The notes beneath the pieces are model-generated. The model was not told the origin of the DNA. It saw only the letters and a program-made list of their open reading frames with translations, and did no database searches. The translations under genes and the position numbers were made by a program. A stretch of DNA of 64,000 nt from contig JAMXBB010000001.1 in NCBI GenBank assembly GCA_024138015.1, positions 92,240,684 through 92,304,683 of the forward strand. Reading direction: 5' to 3'. Positions 23,892 to 36,390 of this stretch are shown in pieces. Each line of letters starts with the position of its first letter. Position 1 is the first letter of the stretch. The stretch is from Lumnitzera littorea (Eukaryota; Streptophyta; Magnoliopsida; Myrtales; Combretaceae).

Positions 23892-23926
23892 ACACGTAGC
23901 ACGTGTAGTCGAGTTTATATAAACTC
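23892..23926. repeat. Two adjacent palindromes, one with a G-box
   Basis: ACACGT-AGC-ACGTGT at 23892-23906, which contains the G-box core CACGTG. It is followed four bases later by the perfect 16-bp palindrome GAGTTTATATAAACTC at 23911-23926. No gene lies downstream. Confidence 0.75.
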
Positions 23927-23977
23927 CATGATACTAATCTTACTAAAACTGAATCACTTTAGATAATAAACCGGATG

Positions 23978-24406
23978 TTTTCTGTAATATTACGGAAAAT
24001 ATCGTCTTATGACTATCTTTCCATAATTAAAATGTAATATAAACAATAGTAAATACGTTTCGATATAATACAAATAGTAGTAAAACTGCGTATGTTAGAT
24101 ATTATTAAGTAAATTGCTATAACCTATATCTCTATAATATTATGAATATATGTACCATATAACCTAGCCATAATCAAGACGTGGTTTAACCGATAAAAAA
24201 TATGTTTTAATACGATCGAAATGATATATTACATGTAATAGTATAATTACGTATATTATTAGTAATTAATAACTTAACTTGACTTATATAATAAAACTAT
24301 ATATATCATTATATAAGAAAAATGATAATATACTTTATATATATACATATGTATATGTATAACCGTTTTAGATAAAACCCTAATATTTTCGTAATTATTA
24401 CGAAAA
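23978..24406. repeat. Pair of related GTAAT-type palindromes
   Basis: TTTTCTGTAATATTACGGAAAA at 23978-23999 is near-perfect. TTTTCGTAAT-T-ATTACGAAAA at 24386-24406 is perfect, with one central base. Both are preceded by a TTTAGATAA(T)AA-CC-like string, so they are diverged copies of one module about 400 bp apart. Confidence 0.7.
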
Positions 24407-24926
24407 TTAAATTTGAGTTTTATATATATAGGATTTTCCTAGATCGTTAATGATTCGAGTCTTTCGTGGTGAGCATTTGAGCAGGTAAGTGAGATCAATG
24501 CTTGACAGCATTTTATGATATTACTTCAAAATATCTGGGGAATTTGGTATATATTGGTTTGTGATTGTAGTTAGCTGATTATGCGTATGCCGCGCATGTG
24601 GTTAAGTGTCGATTTGCTGTGATGAGAGCTGAACTCCATGTTATGATTATTTTATAAATATTATACTTGAATTATTTGAGTTTGGTTGATCACCCTAAAA
24701 ATAAACTAACTCAAACTTGACTTAACATCTAACTTGATATGCATTGCAACCCACTAGGGGTAACAATTAGGATCCTCAAGCCAAACACGGATTTCCTTCG
24801 ATGAGGATAGTTAAAATAGTCATTTTTTCACCCTTGGCTGAACTAAGTGACAGTAGAGGAGGTTGCGATAAGGTTAGGAGTAGTGGTTTGAAGGTTGTCA
24901 TGGGAGGAAGGCGTTCTACATTGTAC

Positions 24927-25062
24927 AAGCCCCGATTTGGTTTCAATTTACAAGTACAAAACGTCAATCTCCTCAACCTGGACTAGAGCAAGTAAAGCCC
25001 TGATTTGGTTTCAATTTACGAGTACAAAACGTCAATCTTCTCAACCCAGATTAGAGTAGGTA
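24927..25062. repeat. 68-bp tandem duplication
   Basis: Units 24927-24994 and 24995-25062 share AAGCCC(C/T)GATTTGG and AGTACAAAACGTCAATCT with about eight differences. No function seen. Confidence 0.85.
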
Positions 25063-25689
25063 AAATTTCTTTGATCTTATAATGGACCGGATAATGTTGT
25101 TCAATAGTATTTGCTTATACATGCATTGCATTTAACCAACTTAATCGAGAACCCTACTTGTGATATGCTAAATGCATACTTCTATCTCCATCCCACTTAT
25201 TGAGCAAGTTGTTACTCATTCCCCTATAGTTTGTTTTACAGGTTTCAAATAGATTACAAGTGCCTAACCAATACCAGAACACTAGTAAACTAGGATGGGA
25301 AGTGACATGTAACAAGAAATGGCTAGATATTGCTTTTAGTATTAACTTTTTATCTTTTAAGTAAAACAATACAAGACTTCTTAAAGGGCTGGGTGGTTTT
25401 TAATATTTTGGTCTGTATATGAAATGATAAGTATCTGTGAAATATATTGTTACTCTCTTATAAGGTCAAATTATAAGTTTATTATTACAAATTATTTCAA
25501 AGGATTACTCCACATGTTTATATTTTATAAGTATCGAATTGGATACTTCAAAGGGGTAGAGTTGAGTACGCTTGATGTAAATTAGGTTTGGAATACTAGT
25601 TGTGAAGATAGTTTCTATCTTAGGATGGCTCATATTGCAGAACTATTATAACTTCATCTTTTCGGGACGTGACACCAGTTAATTAGAAG
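25063..25689. other. Spacer upstream of the gypsy pol remnant
   Basis: AT-rich sequence between the tandem duplication and the first recognisable gypsy reverse-transcriptase codons. Nothing coding seen; it may be decayed protease or linker of the same element. Confidence 0.3.
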
Positions 25690-27480
25690 AAAAGGCACTT
25701 TACCCCAGAGAGGCAAGTCATGATCAAATAAGATGTTTAAAGGTTTTTAAAAGTTGGGTTCATCTAAGAAGAAAAATACTTAACCTAGTTGGCTAATGTA
25801 GTGCTAATAAAAAAAGCTAATAGAAAGTAGCGAATGTGTGTTGACTATATCAACTTAAACAAAGTCGACCTGAAGGATTGTATCTTACTCTCGAGAATTG
25901 ACCAATCGGTTGACTCGACCTTAGGAAATGCATTGCTTAGCTTCATAAATGCGTTCTTAGGATATAATCGAATCATGATTGTACTAGAAGACAAAGTCTA
26001 CACCTCATTCATCATCACTTTGGAATGTATTGCTATGAGGTAATGCCCTCTGACCTTAAGAACCAAAGTACCATTTACTAGAGGATGGTTATCGAGCTTT
26101 TTAAATCCCAACGTAACCAAAACATGGAAGTATACGTGGACGGCATGATTGTTGAGAGTAAGAAACCTAAAGACCACCTCTGGGACTTACAAGAGGCTTT
26201 CAACTGGATAAGGGAGTATGGGATGAAATTGAACCCATAGAAATGTATCTTCGGAATGCCTTTGGGAAAGTTCCTTAGATATTTGGTGACTCAAAGAGTT
26301 ATTAAAGCCAGCATAGATAAACTTTAAGGCATAGCTAATATGAAAGCCCCTAACTAATGTAAAATAAGTGTTCAAACTAAAGGGATGTATAGCCATACTT
26401 AGTTGATTCATGTCATGGAGTATAGATTGATGTACTAAATATTTCAAAATTCTGAAGAACTTACGGGGGTTTAAATGGACTCCCATGTGTGAAGAAGCTT
26501 TTAGGAGACTAAAAGAATTTTTCACCTCCCCACTGGTCCTTTCAAGACCAATGCTTAGTGGAAGCTTGTACATGTACTTAATGACGAATGACTGGACCTT
26601 CTCTTCCATACTAGTTCAAGGTTAAAGGGAAGGAGCATAAGCCAGTCTACTATGTCAATCATATACTATAACGGGCAGAATCTCGATACTTAAAAATTGA
26701 AAAGTTCACATTAACAGTTGTTATCTCGATTAAACGATTATGACTATATTTCAAAACACATCAGATCATTATCCTTATCGACCAACCCCTTCAGACAATG
26801 CTTGATAAATTAGGTACCTCAAGGAAGATGATGAAGTAAGCCCTCAAATTAAGCACATATGATATCTAGTACAAACCTTGAGAGGCCTATAAGGCCCAAG
26901 TCTTTGTAAACTTCATAGTCAAATACATTAGGAAGAGTCTCTGGAAGATGAAGGACGGAAAACTGTGTAGACACTCCATGTTGATGGTCTTCATGGAATA
27001 ACTCCTTGAGAGGAGCATAAAACAACTGCTTCATTAGACATTAGTAGCGACAAAAGGATAGATCGAGTCATGTTAGATGGACCCAATCATCTAGTTCTTA
27101 AACAACAACACTATATCAATTGACGTGAAGGAGGCATGGAGACTATAGTATAGAGTGGTGAATTACACAATGATAGATGAGGCCCCTTACCGCTATAGTC
27201 TCAGTCTCCTACTACTCTGATGCCTCAAACTAGAAGAGGGACAACTACTCTTAGAAGAACTACATGAGAGTGTCTACAGCAACCGCATTAAAGCATAGGC
27301 CCTTTACATTTAAGCCTTACAACTTGGATACAATTGGTTAACCATGAAGTAAGACACTAAGTAGTTGGTACAATGGTGTGCATGGTACTAGAAAAACGCC
27401 TATCTACCCATTCCTTAAGTAACCCTTTACAACTACAAACGAGCCTATGGCCTTTCGCCTAAGGGGCCTAGACCATGCTT
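25690..27480 (+). pseudogene. Ty3/gypsy pol remnant, Tat/Ogre type (RT, RNase H, integrase start)
   Basis: Plus-strand translation with many stops gives reverse-transcriptase blocks in order. These are R-M-C-V-D-Y-x-N-L-N-K (about 25829-25863), SRIDQSVDSTLG (about 25893-25930) and LLSFINAFLGYN (about 25937-25970). The active-site region reads E-V-Y-V-D-G-M near 26128, where the family has Y-V-D-D. Then come REYGMKLNP (about 26213-26240), RNase H-type KPVYYVNHIL and RYLKIEKFTLTVV (about 26640-26710), and an H2C2-like integrase start (about 27060-27330). The domain order RT-RH-IN and sequence style fit the Tat/Ogre group. It is an ancient dead copy, and no LTR was identified nearby. Confidence 0.75.
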
Positions 27481-29363
27481 TCTTTTGTAGGCCTAAGCCC
27501 ATCTTTGGAACTAAGAAAACAAAACTCTACCAACTAAACTTAGGCATCAATACCTTACACTTTGGTTCAATGATCTCGATTTTGTCTAAACAATATGATC
27601 CGATTTAGGTTATCAAATTAATTAGCCTTATGCCACTTTAATGCGATTGATGGACATGGATCTCTTACATATCTTATTTTTTTATAGTTTTGAACCAAAT
27701 TATAAGGTTTGGATTTGGATTTAGATTTTTTCTAAACTATAAAATTTTTGTTTAGTTTGATTTGATTTACAAATTGAACCATATAATCTAGCTTAGAAAA
27801 GTTTGTTTGTGTAACATATAATCTTGTATGAAAAGTATTGAATTTATTTAATAAAAATAAGTATTAATATTATAATTGAGGTTGATAAAGTTTACATTCA
27901 TATGACTAAAAAATTTTGAATGGTAATTAATAGCTACTTTATTTATAAAAATAGCATATAATATAAATTTTTAGTCAAATTATATATAATTTACATATTA
28001 TGGTAATTAAAATTTTTAATACATGTAGATTTTAGTAAATATAAATTAAAAATTTATTTAAGTGCTATATTATAATAGAGAAATTCTTTAATTGTAAGTA
28101 AAATATTATTATGATTTTATAAAATGATTTGGTTCGGTTTTATAGATTTGTTCAATTTATTCTTCCAAACTAACTATAGATTTTTAGTTTGGCTCGGATT
28201 GAGAATTTTCTAAATCAAATTGTAAGAAAAACCATATTTTCGATTAGATTTGGTTTGTACATTGACTCAATTTGGTCTATTTTTTTTTATCCATCTCTAC
28301 ATATGATATATACATATATATGTATATATATTATATATAATATGTACACTATGACTTGCACACGAAATGTACATATTACACTTTATATATGTGAATAAAT
28401 ATAATATATATGAATACATAATAATACATATGTGCATATATAATATATGTATGATATATATTATATATAAAGGGATAAAAAAGAAAAACGAATGCGGAAA
28501 AATATAAAGACTACTCAGTTTACAAGTCTAGGAATCGATGGACCTGTTGAACTAGTATGGAACTAGCCCCAAGCGGATTGGTCATAGTTGAATATTTTCT
28601 TAAACTGTAGCTCGTCCATTCTCGACCAATTTTGAAGCGAATAGAATCGCTCCTTAGGCCTACCCAAATATATGAAACAAAGTTTCAATCCTTGTTTTGG
28701 ACTTGCAAACCGACCCACAACCGAATATATTCATTGTGCCAAAAAATGCGAGCTCAAGGTTACAGCAAGAACAAAGTCACGAGATTATCATTTAAAGAAA
28801 TATCCAGAAAATATCTTGTTCCTATCTTCAATTATCAAAAGAAAACATAAACAAACATATTTTAGTAAATAGATTTGAATCTTCTAAAACTACTTTTTTT
28901 TTTTTTAATTCCTTAAACTTACAAATCAATAATTATCATTATTTTAATTTTTAAAATACTATATAATATTATCTTTTTTTTAAATATTTAAATAATAATA
29001 ATCACTGATTTATAATTTTAAAAACTTTAAGAAAAAAATTGATTTCCTTCGGTGGATTGCATGAAATCAATAACTGCTTCCGTCAACACCACACCACTCA
29101 AAATCTAAACTAGGGATCGTTGGTCCAAGGGCAGTAGCGTAATTTCATACTTCCATCAACTGAGGGAAGATAACTCGACTCTTCGTTCCCGTTTCCCTTA
29201 CCCGTCTCTCTTCTCACTCCTCCCCCCGGCCCCAAATACCATTTTATTAAAAACAAAAAATATATAAAAAAATTGAAATTGAAATTTTCTCACTTTAACC
29301 CTAGCCTTAACCCTATCTTTGCTTTAACCCGGTTTTTCTTCTTTTGAATTCATTCATTCCTCA
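27481..29363. other. AT-rich spacer upstream of HSFA1
   Basis: Holds degenerate TTGGTTTGGATTTGG-like repeats (27690-28280), a TA-rich microsatellite zone (28300-28470) and the presumed HSFA1 promoter and 5' UTR (about 29000-29363). I saw no clear TATA box or heat-shock element array close to the start codon. A C-rich patch (CCCCCCGGCCCC, about 29223-29234) precedes the gene. Confidence 0.5.
28300..28470. repeat. TA-rich microsatellite cluster
   Basis: Repeated ATATATGTATATATATTATATA-type strings over about 170 bp, interrupted by non-repeat sequence. Similar, shorter (TA)n runs occur at about 23128-23145, 41752-41790, 54518-54540, 55766-55786 and 62657-62700. Confidence 0.8.
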
Positions 29364-32300
29364 ATGGATGAGTCCACTAGTGGCGGAGACACGACGGCGA
29401 AGGAAGTGCCGACTACTGCACCCGCACCGGCGCCGATGCCTAGCGCGAATGCACCACCGCCGTTTCTTAGCAAGACCTACGATATGGTGGATGATCCGGC
29501 AACCGACGCGATCGTGTCATGGAGTGATACGAATAACAGCTTCGTAGTTTGGAACCCTCCGGAGTTCGCTCGTGACTTGTTGCCTAAATACTTCAAGCAC
29601 AATAACTTCTCGAGCTTCGTCAGACAGTTGAATACATACGTAGGGTTCTTTTTCCTTCTTTTTGTCTATTTTATTTACTCGATATTGTTTTGTTAGGGTT
29701 CTTGTGGTTACGATTTAGTATGACAGTGAAGAGAATAGTTTTGGAATTTAAGATAATTTTATTTTTTACTGTGTTTTTTTTTTTATTGTGAAAAATGCAT
29801 TCAATGGATTAAATTTTATTTTATCTTATCAGTAAGTAATATAAAGGTGTGAACCTTAAGGGCAAATGTGTATTACTTATTGTGCAATGAAGGAATGGTG
29901 GCGATACTTGGACAAAGTTTCCCTGTCCAGAAGTTGGCGTGCCCATTGCCCAAATCACATATCACCGTGTATGATGAAAATTTATCAAGAGCCATCTTGC
30001 TATTATGCATTCATGGCACTATGTAACCAATTAGGAATAGGGAAACTCAATCTGTGATACCCTCTTTTAAGAAGAGAAGTTCTCTCTGGTTGGGAATTTT
30101 TTTGAAGTTTTCCTTCCCTATCAGTATCGTTATGGCAAATTAAATAGGCCAGAAAGTGGAGGCTGCATTCGAAATTGATCGTTCACTACAACATGTGAAT
30201 TGTGGAAAACAGACAGGACATTGAGCGACGATGGGGAACATTGAAGGCTGTCTTATGTCACTTAGAGTGAATAGTGGTGGCATAAGTGAATGAAAAACGA
30301 GAGATGTGTAAGTTGTTTTCAGAAAGGCATGCTAAATTTTTATATTAGCTTTGTTACTGGGGGGCTGTTCTTATGTACTGCATTCAAGGGCTTTTTTGTG
30401 ATACACACTGAAAATTTATGTATGCTTGTATGATATTCAGTGATTGTATCAATGGTGTAGCAGGTGACTATCTATGGCATTTGCTTCGATTGATTGAGAT
30501 TTAATGATTAATAGCAAATAGGAAATTTTGTGCAGGTACAGTTGCTTATTATGTATCTGTGCTCCCCAAGAGTAGTCAGACATAGATATGATGTTGTTTT
30601 GTTGTAGCACGAGCTAGAGTGGACTTAGTGTGGATTAGGAGGTTCTTTTGAAGATTGACAGCATCAAGACTGCTAACTTAGTTTTAGTGGATTAGCTCCT
30701 ACTTATTTCTGGGGATTCTTTCTCTGTTTGTGAGGATTATATGCAGATTTGGGTGTGATTATAAAGAAACTAGACAATTCATCTCAGTGTTCCGTTTTCT
30801 ACTGAAGAGACAAGAGAATGGAGCATCCTTAATCCTTCATAGATTTGATAGAATCATCTCGTCATTGCTTTGTATAATTATCTTAGAAGCAGTTCAAAGT
30901 TTAAACTGTCTCCTTTTCATATATGTGTTTGGGTGATTAGCTACAGCATCATAACCTTGTGCGATTACGCATCTAGAAAGTTTATATTGTTTAGTGGAAG
31001 AGAAGTGGTGGTGAGATGGCCTCTATTAGGATATGCATATAGCTGCTCATTTATTGCAAACGTATGAGAAATGTGGGGATGTAAATCTTTTCTTCTTTCT
31101 GCATCTTCTCAGCAACCAAATGGAGCAGAAGATTATAAGGAAGAGAAAACTATGAAGATTTTGTTTGAACTCAAACTTGAGTGAGTTTGTTGGAGTAGTT
31201 GTTTGCAATTCCTTGATAACATGCTGCTGCCAAAGGCACTTTGGAGCTTGTTTTCTGTGAGATTTATGTTTGCCTTGGCTTGTTCTGCTGGTGACAGAAG
31301 AAGCAGGAAGTGAAGCTCCACCCCCTTATGTGATATCCTTGTTCTAATCTATGGGTCCATTTCTGGATGAGCCATGGGGCCTTTCATACTCAACTTTCAA
31401 GGTGATACTGAATCCTCCTGGATGAACCATGGGGTCTTTTATACTCAACATTCAAGGTGATATTGAATCCTCTGCAAAATGAGTTTCCAGACTGGCCTTT
31501 GATGCTACATAGGAACAGAACTACAACCTTTTATTATTGTGTTCAAGAATGTAGCAGTTCCTTCTATCGAGCTGTTTCTGATTAAAGGGTTCTAGCAAGG
31601 AGGTCCAATGGTTATACTTCTGTAGGAAAAATAGTATTAGCTAACCACTTATCTCAAATAAAAACTTGCTTCTGGACCAAGAGTGGAGGTTAGAGTAATG
31701 ATCTTGGGATCTTCTCTTAGATCGACAGATCTTAGCTGCTATGCATTTTCCAATTTAGGTTCTAAATGAGCAATTAGTGCTGAATTGATTAACAAAAAGG
31801 ATGGTAGCTGTGTAGGCTTTTGGTTTTTCTTGGAGTGCATATGTTAGGAATTGGGACATAACCTGCATTCTTTAGAGATTCTTGTCTAGTATCTAGAGGA
31901 GCAAAAAGAGTGTATATTTATCTGGACAAAAGAAGATAGTATTACTATACTGCTTGAAAGCAGTATAAAGCACGTGCTGATGTCAAGATTAGCAGCTGTC
32001 ATTTTACTGGTAATCTTTTGCTTGATGAGAACCCATGTTGGGTGCAAATTCCTGTCATGCCATATCTTTTGATTATGAAGGTAGTGTCAGATCTCCTGGT
32101 GGTATTTTAATTATCTTCTCTGGTGCACATATGAAGGAAATTTGGAAGGTGTATGGTGCAACTATATCTTTTCCCTGGTAATTGTGATATTATTTTTAAT
32201 TAGAAGCAATTGCCTAGATGCTATTCTTTGAATATATGGATCAACATGTTTCTGCAGCCACATGATGTCTTTGTAAGAGGGTATGGTTGTGTAGCATTGA

Positions 32301-34238
32301 CTGTACTCAAGCAACTTGAACTATCATTCTTGGGAGATGGTGGCATTAACTACTTCGTGTTGTAATTGACTATATTTCTCACTATCCAATGCATTGAGAC
32401 TGTAGTATTTGATTTAAGAAGCTGCTGGTTATTTTTTTGGCCCTCCCTTCGGGGCTATGGCAAATGCGTTGAATAACTATGCTTTTTTGAGGATATTTTG
32501 TGCTGGAGGTGTAAGATATCAAGAATATTATGTCCCAATGTTGATTTGATCGATTTTTTTAAGTATTACTTTTAAGTCTTATTGTTCTGCATAGTTTTAA
32601 TCCTCTACTCCTTTACTGAACATTCTAGATGCATAACCTCCCCCTTTTGGTAAAATCAGAAATGATTTCCGTTTTCTGGGCTGGTTACAGATTTTGATTC
32701 TGTCATCCTCCACATGATTTATTCAGCTTTCAGTTTTATTAGGGCCTGTCTTTTTATCTCTTTTTGGCTTTTACAGTACAGTGTATGTCTTTTTCTTGCT
32801 TATGTTGTGTGGCTTTTGGAAAAATGTGGGCCCTTGTGGTGTCTAAATTGCAGTCAGTACCTTTCTGCAATTATTTTTTCCTTGCTTTCCCTTTCTTTTT
32901 ACATATATATAAACCTGCTGCATACCTAACAGTTTCTTTTTGCTGCTTGCACATCATCGTTCTTCTTCTTGTTTATTTTTGGGCCAAATTCTCTTATTTG
33001 TTGTGCACTTGGCTTATTACATGCCTCTCCATCAGGGATTTAGGAAAGTTGATCCTGACCGCTGGGAATTTGCCAATGAGGGCTTCCTCCGGGGTCAAAA
33101 GCATCTGCTTAAGAGTATAACTAGGCGAAAACCTGCACATGGACATGGACAACAACAGCCACAGCAAGTACATGCACAGGCTTCCTCTGTTGGGGCTTGT
33201 GTAGAGGTTGGAAAATTTGGGCTTGAGGAAGAGGTTGAGAGGCTTAAGAGAGACAAGAATGTGCTAATGCAGGAACTTGTGAGACTGAGACAGCAGCAGC
33301 AGGCAACTGATGAACATTTACAAGCAATGGTACAACGCCTCCAAGGTATGGAGCAGCGACAACAACAGATGATGTCATTCTTGGCTAAGGCTGTTCAGAG
33401 CCCTGGTTTCTTTGCTCAATTTGTGCAACAGCAAAATGAAAGTAATCGGCGCATAACTGAAGTCAACAAAAAGAGGAGGCTGAAGCAGGAAGGTCTGTCC
33501 GAGGATGAAGTAAGTTGTGATGCATTAGATGGACAGATTGTAAAGTACCAGCCTGTGAATGAAGCAACTAGGATGTTGATGCGCATCATGAAAGTGGATG
33601 CTTCTTCCCAGAGAGATGGATTAACTTCATCATCTGGCACGAACAGTGTGAGTTCCACAAGCCACGTGTCTGGGGTGACACTTCAGGATGTTCCACCTAC
33701 GTCGGGCCAGTTTTCGCATACATCAGCTGGCCTAGGGTTCTCAGGGCAGGGTACTTCAGCAGCCTTAACTGATATTCGGTCCTCGCCTCCCTCTACTACA
33801 TCTGACAAGGTTGGAGCTGGTCAGTTCCCATCCGTTGGTCTAGATGTAGCTGAAGATTCCCAACCTGCTGATCGTATTCAAGCTGATATAATCATGTCTG
33901 AGTTTTCTCCTGGTATTTTGCCAGAAAGCATTGTTAACCCCAGTGAAGAACTTGTTGGCACGGATTCAGCAAATGAAGCATATATGGATCACACCTCACC
34001 GGTGAATGGAATGATGCCTAGTGAAATTTATAATATCGGACAAGATCCAGAAATCAGTCATTTGCTGGATGATTCTACCTTCTTGGATTATGATTATCTT
34101 CTTCAAAGTCCAGTACCTGAGGATACCACGCCGGCATTAGAAGGTGATTGCAAGGATGATGGTTGGGACAAAGCTGAGCATATGGATCAGCTGATGGAAC
34201 AGATGGGCCTTTTGTCACCTGATGTGAACGGTGCTTGA
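29364..34238 (+). CDS. HSFA1: Heat stress transcription factor, class A1 (two exons)
   Basis: Exons 29364-29639 and 33036-34238 encode 492 residues. Class A1 factors bind heat-shock elements as trimers in the nucleus and start the heat response. The DNA-binding domain spans about residues 33-125, from [12 protein letters not shown] through [34 protein letters not shown]. The single intron splits it right after QLNTY, the position conserved in plant HSFs (donor GTAGGG, acceptor ATCAG). A coiled-coil HR-A/B region covers about 156-225 with the class A insert length. A basic nuclear signal NKKRRLK lies at 236-242, and a leucine-rich export signal ending in [11 protein letters not shown] is at the C terminus. 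The usual tryptophan-containing AHA motif is not obvious; F-L-D-Y-D-Y-L-L near residue 445 may substitute. The start is the first ATG in frame with the domain. Confidence 0.95.
29640..33035 (+). other. Intron 1 of HSFA1 (3.4 kb)
   Basis: A long intron for this gene family. It contains no recognisable exon; short ORFs (for example 29866-30057, 30730-30936 and 32714-33120) run through it by chance or into exon 2. A 55-bp tandem duplication lies at 31363-31472. Confidence 0.85.
31363..31472. repeat. 55-bp tandem duplication in the HSFA1 intron
   Basis: Units 31363-31417 and 31418-31472 both run CTGGATGA(G/A)CCATGGGG ... CAAGGTGATA(C/T)TGAATCCTC with about six differences. Confidence 0.9.
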
Positions 34239-36390
34239 TTGGTTGTGGATTTTGTCTGAAAAATATGTATATCTTTTTCTCCCTTGTTCTATGACATTAC
34301 TAAGAACGAGCCAGACCCTTTTTTTTTTTAATGCAGTTCTCTCAATTTTGCCATTTTAGAGGGCATTTTGCCTCAGGTAATGTGTATCTCTAATTTCAGG
34401 TTTCCTTTTTTATTTTTCCTCCTGATGCTTTTTATCGTGCTACAGATTAGGATATTTGTATTTTATGGAAAGTAACACCCCAACTCATAGTTGATCTGTT
34501 CCTAATCCAACTTTGCCTAAATAGCTGATTGAATTTTGGACACACTTGTGATGTTATTTCTATCTTGGAGAGATTGTCTTGATTTAATCTAATATTGAAC
34601 GTAGCAGAACCTTAAATAGATTGAAGTATCCTCGTCTGTTTACCCAAATCCTTAGTCTCCCAGTTAAGAGAGCTTCGAGCTACACAGGAGGAGGAAAAAG
34701 TTCTGGTGCTGGATAACAGAAGAGTGTGCTCCAGCCATTTGAGTCATTCGAGTTATAACTCAACTCGGTATCTTTTTCCTCCCTGGAACAAATTATAAAT
34801 TCGTATCAGCAGCCAGAACTTCCACATAATTAAGCAATTCTCCTGCATCTCTTTAGCAATGCCATTAAGTTGGATTTTTCCTAACATTCAGTTGACGATA
34901 GTTCAAAACTCGGGCAGTGACAGGCGCTAGATTCTTTCACATCGGCCAATAACTAGAAATGACACAGGATAGGTTCTTATTACATACTCAATTTGCCAAA
35001 ATTAATTAATCAATTGCTAAATGTAGAGGGCTAAATTTGGATTTGGGCTTTCAGCTCAATAATTAAAATGGATTTAATTCATTGAATTAAGGTGACAGGA
35101 GCTAGAGAATTAAGTCTATAAACATTTAGTATAATCAAAAGAGATTTGGTATGGTGTATTTAGAATATGATCCGTTGAATCGTTCTATTCGATTCAATCT
35201 TTCTCAATTTAACTCACATTAAGAAAATAAGGCTACTATTGGGTTTAAACTCATTAAAAAGCATTCCTTTGAGGTCCATAAAAAAAGAGTTTAATCTTTA
35301 ATATTGATCATGATCTCAATTTAACGGATTAGATCAATAACCAACCTCTATAAATACCCTTTCTCCTTCCTCATTTAGACAAAAAAACTTTCACTAAAGC
35401 CATCACTCTACCGAATTCCTCACTTAAACAAATCAAGCACTCAATTTCCTCAAAAATACACACACCATTCTTCATTGATCATAAAGTTTGATGCTATCGA
35501 CCTCCTCTACTTTTTACTATGTGTGTTAGAGTATTATTGAGAGTGTCTACTCTCCTTTCCTTCCATTTCTTCTCTTGATCATCCAGTAAGTACTCATTAA
35601 GTTATTTCTCTTTATCACATGTAGCGCATTTATTACAGAGTACACACATGATCTTTATACTTGAACCGTTGTACTTCCACTAAACAAATTATGTGAAGAT
35701 TTAAGGGCACTTTTTAAGGTCAGGTTCAAATCTTATTAAGGGCACTTTAGTGTTACCTACATTGAGCAAATCAAAATTAACCAGACTATAAATCTTGTAG
35801 GATGGTTTATTTGTGCAGAGGTAATTAGTTCAGTTATAGACATATTCCATCATTAACAAAAGAAAATGGTTAGATGACATGATCATTAAAATCGTAATTT
35901 TACTATTCATTTAAATGTATAGAATTGTACAAAATCAGTAAAATTATAAATTCGTAAAATTATACATAAAAGTTTATAATTTTATTAAAATTCTATACAA
36001 AAATGATTTTATATCCATTTTAACTAAAAATAATATTGTAAAATCATAAACTAATAGAATCGTAATTTTGACTTATAATTTTAACAACTATAGTTAAATA
36101 CAATGGCTCTTATCGGATAGTTTTAAATTTTTAGATTAGCTGATTCTAATAGTAATAGTTCAAACTTGTAATATGATAAATTTTAGTATAGCTCAAACCT
36201 TGCAATTTGGTTGAATGAATTTCTTTGACTTAAACAATTCATCTTTTATTCACCATAATTAAGACATGACAATATATCTAGTAAGAAACAGCAAAACATA
36301 ACATTGACACTAAAAGTTGTTTCTTGCATCAAAGAATGAAGTGTCGATCAAAACCATTATATCTTCATATAAACCACCACTACATTTTCC
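34239..36390. other. Spacer between the convergent HSFA1 and Vps62-like genes
   Basis: The first few hundred bases after 34238 are presumably the HSFA1 3' UTR. The part at 35000-35640 has an LTR-like or promoter-like look, with CTATAAATACC at about 35347-35357 followed by pyrimidine-rich, exon-leader-like sequence. No coding region follows it. It could be a solo LTR; no second copy was seen. Confidence 0.4.

Larger units (their letters stand above)
19925..24440. other. AT-rich, repeat-derived region without genes
   Basis: About 4.5 kb with no credible coding sequence. It probably consists of decayed LTR or other transposon DNA. A promoter-like arrangement sits near 23180-23460 (hairpin, TATA-like string, purine-rich transcribed-type sequence), and several palindromes lie at 23.9-24.4 kb. 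One unresolved base (N) occurs near 23080. I could not assign a family. Confidence 0.4.

Noticed and set aside
27640..28310. Possible MITE in the TTGGTTTGG-rich stretch
   Set aside because: Searched both ends for inverted repeats and found none that match.
32940..33035. In-frame extension upstream of HSFA1 exon 2, starting at an ATG at 32940
   Set aside because: It reads as hydrophobic, pyrimidine-rich intron end. The AG acceptor at 33034-33035 joins QLNTY to [10 protein letters not shown] exactly as in the family.
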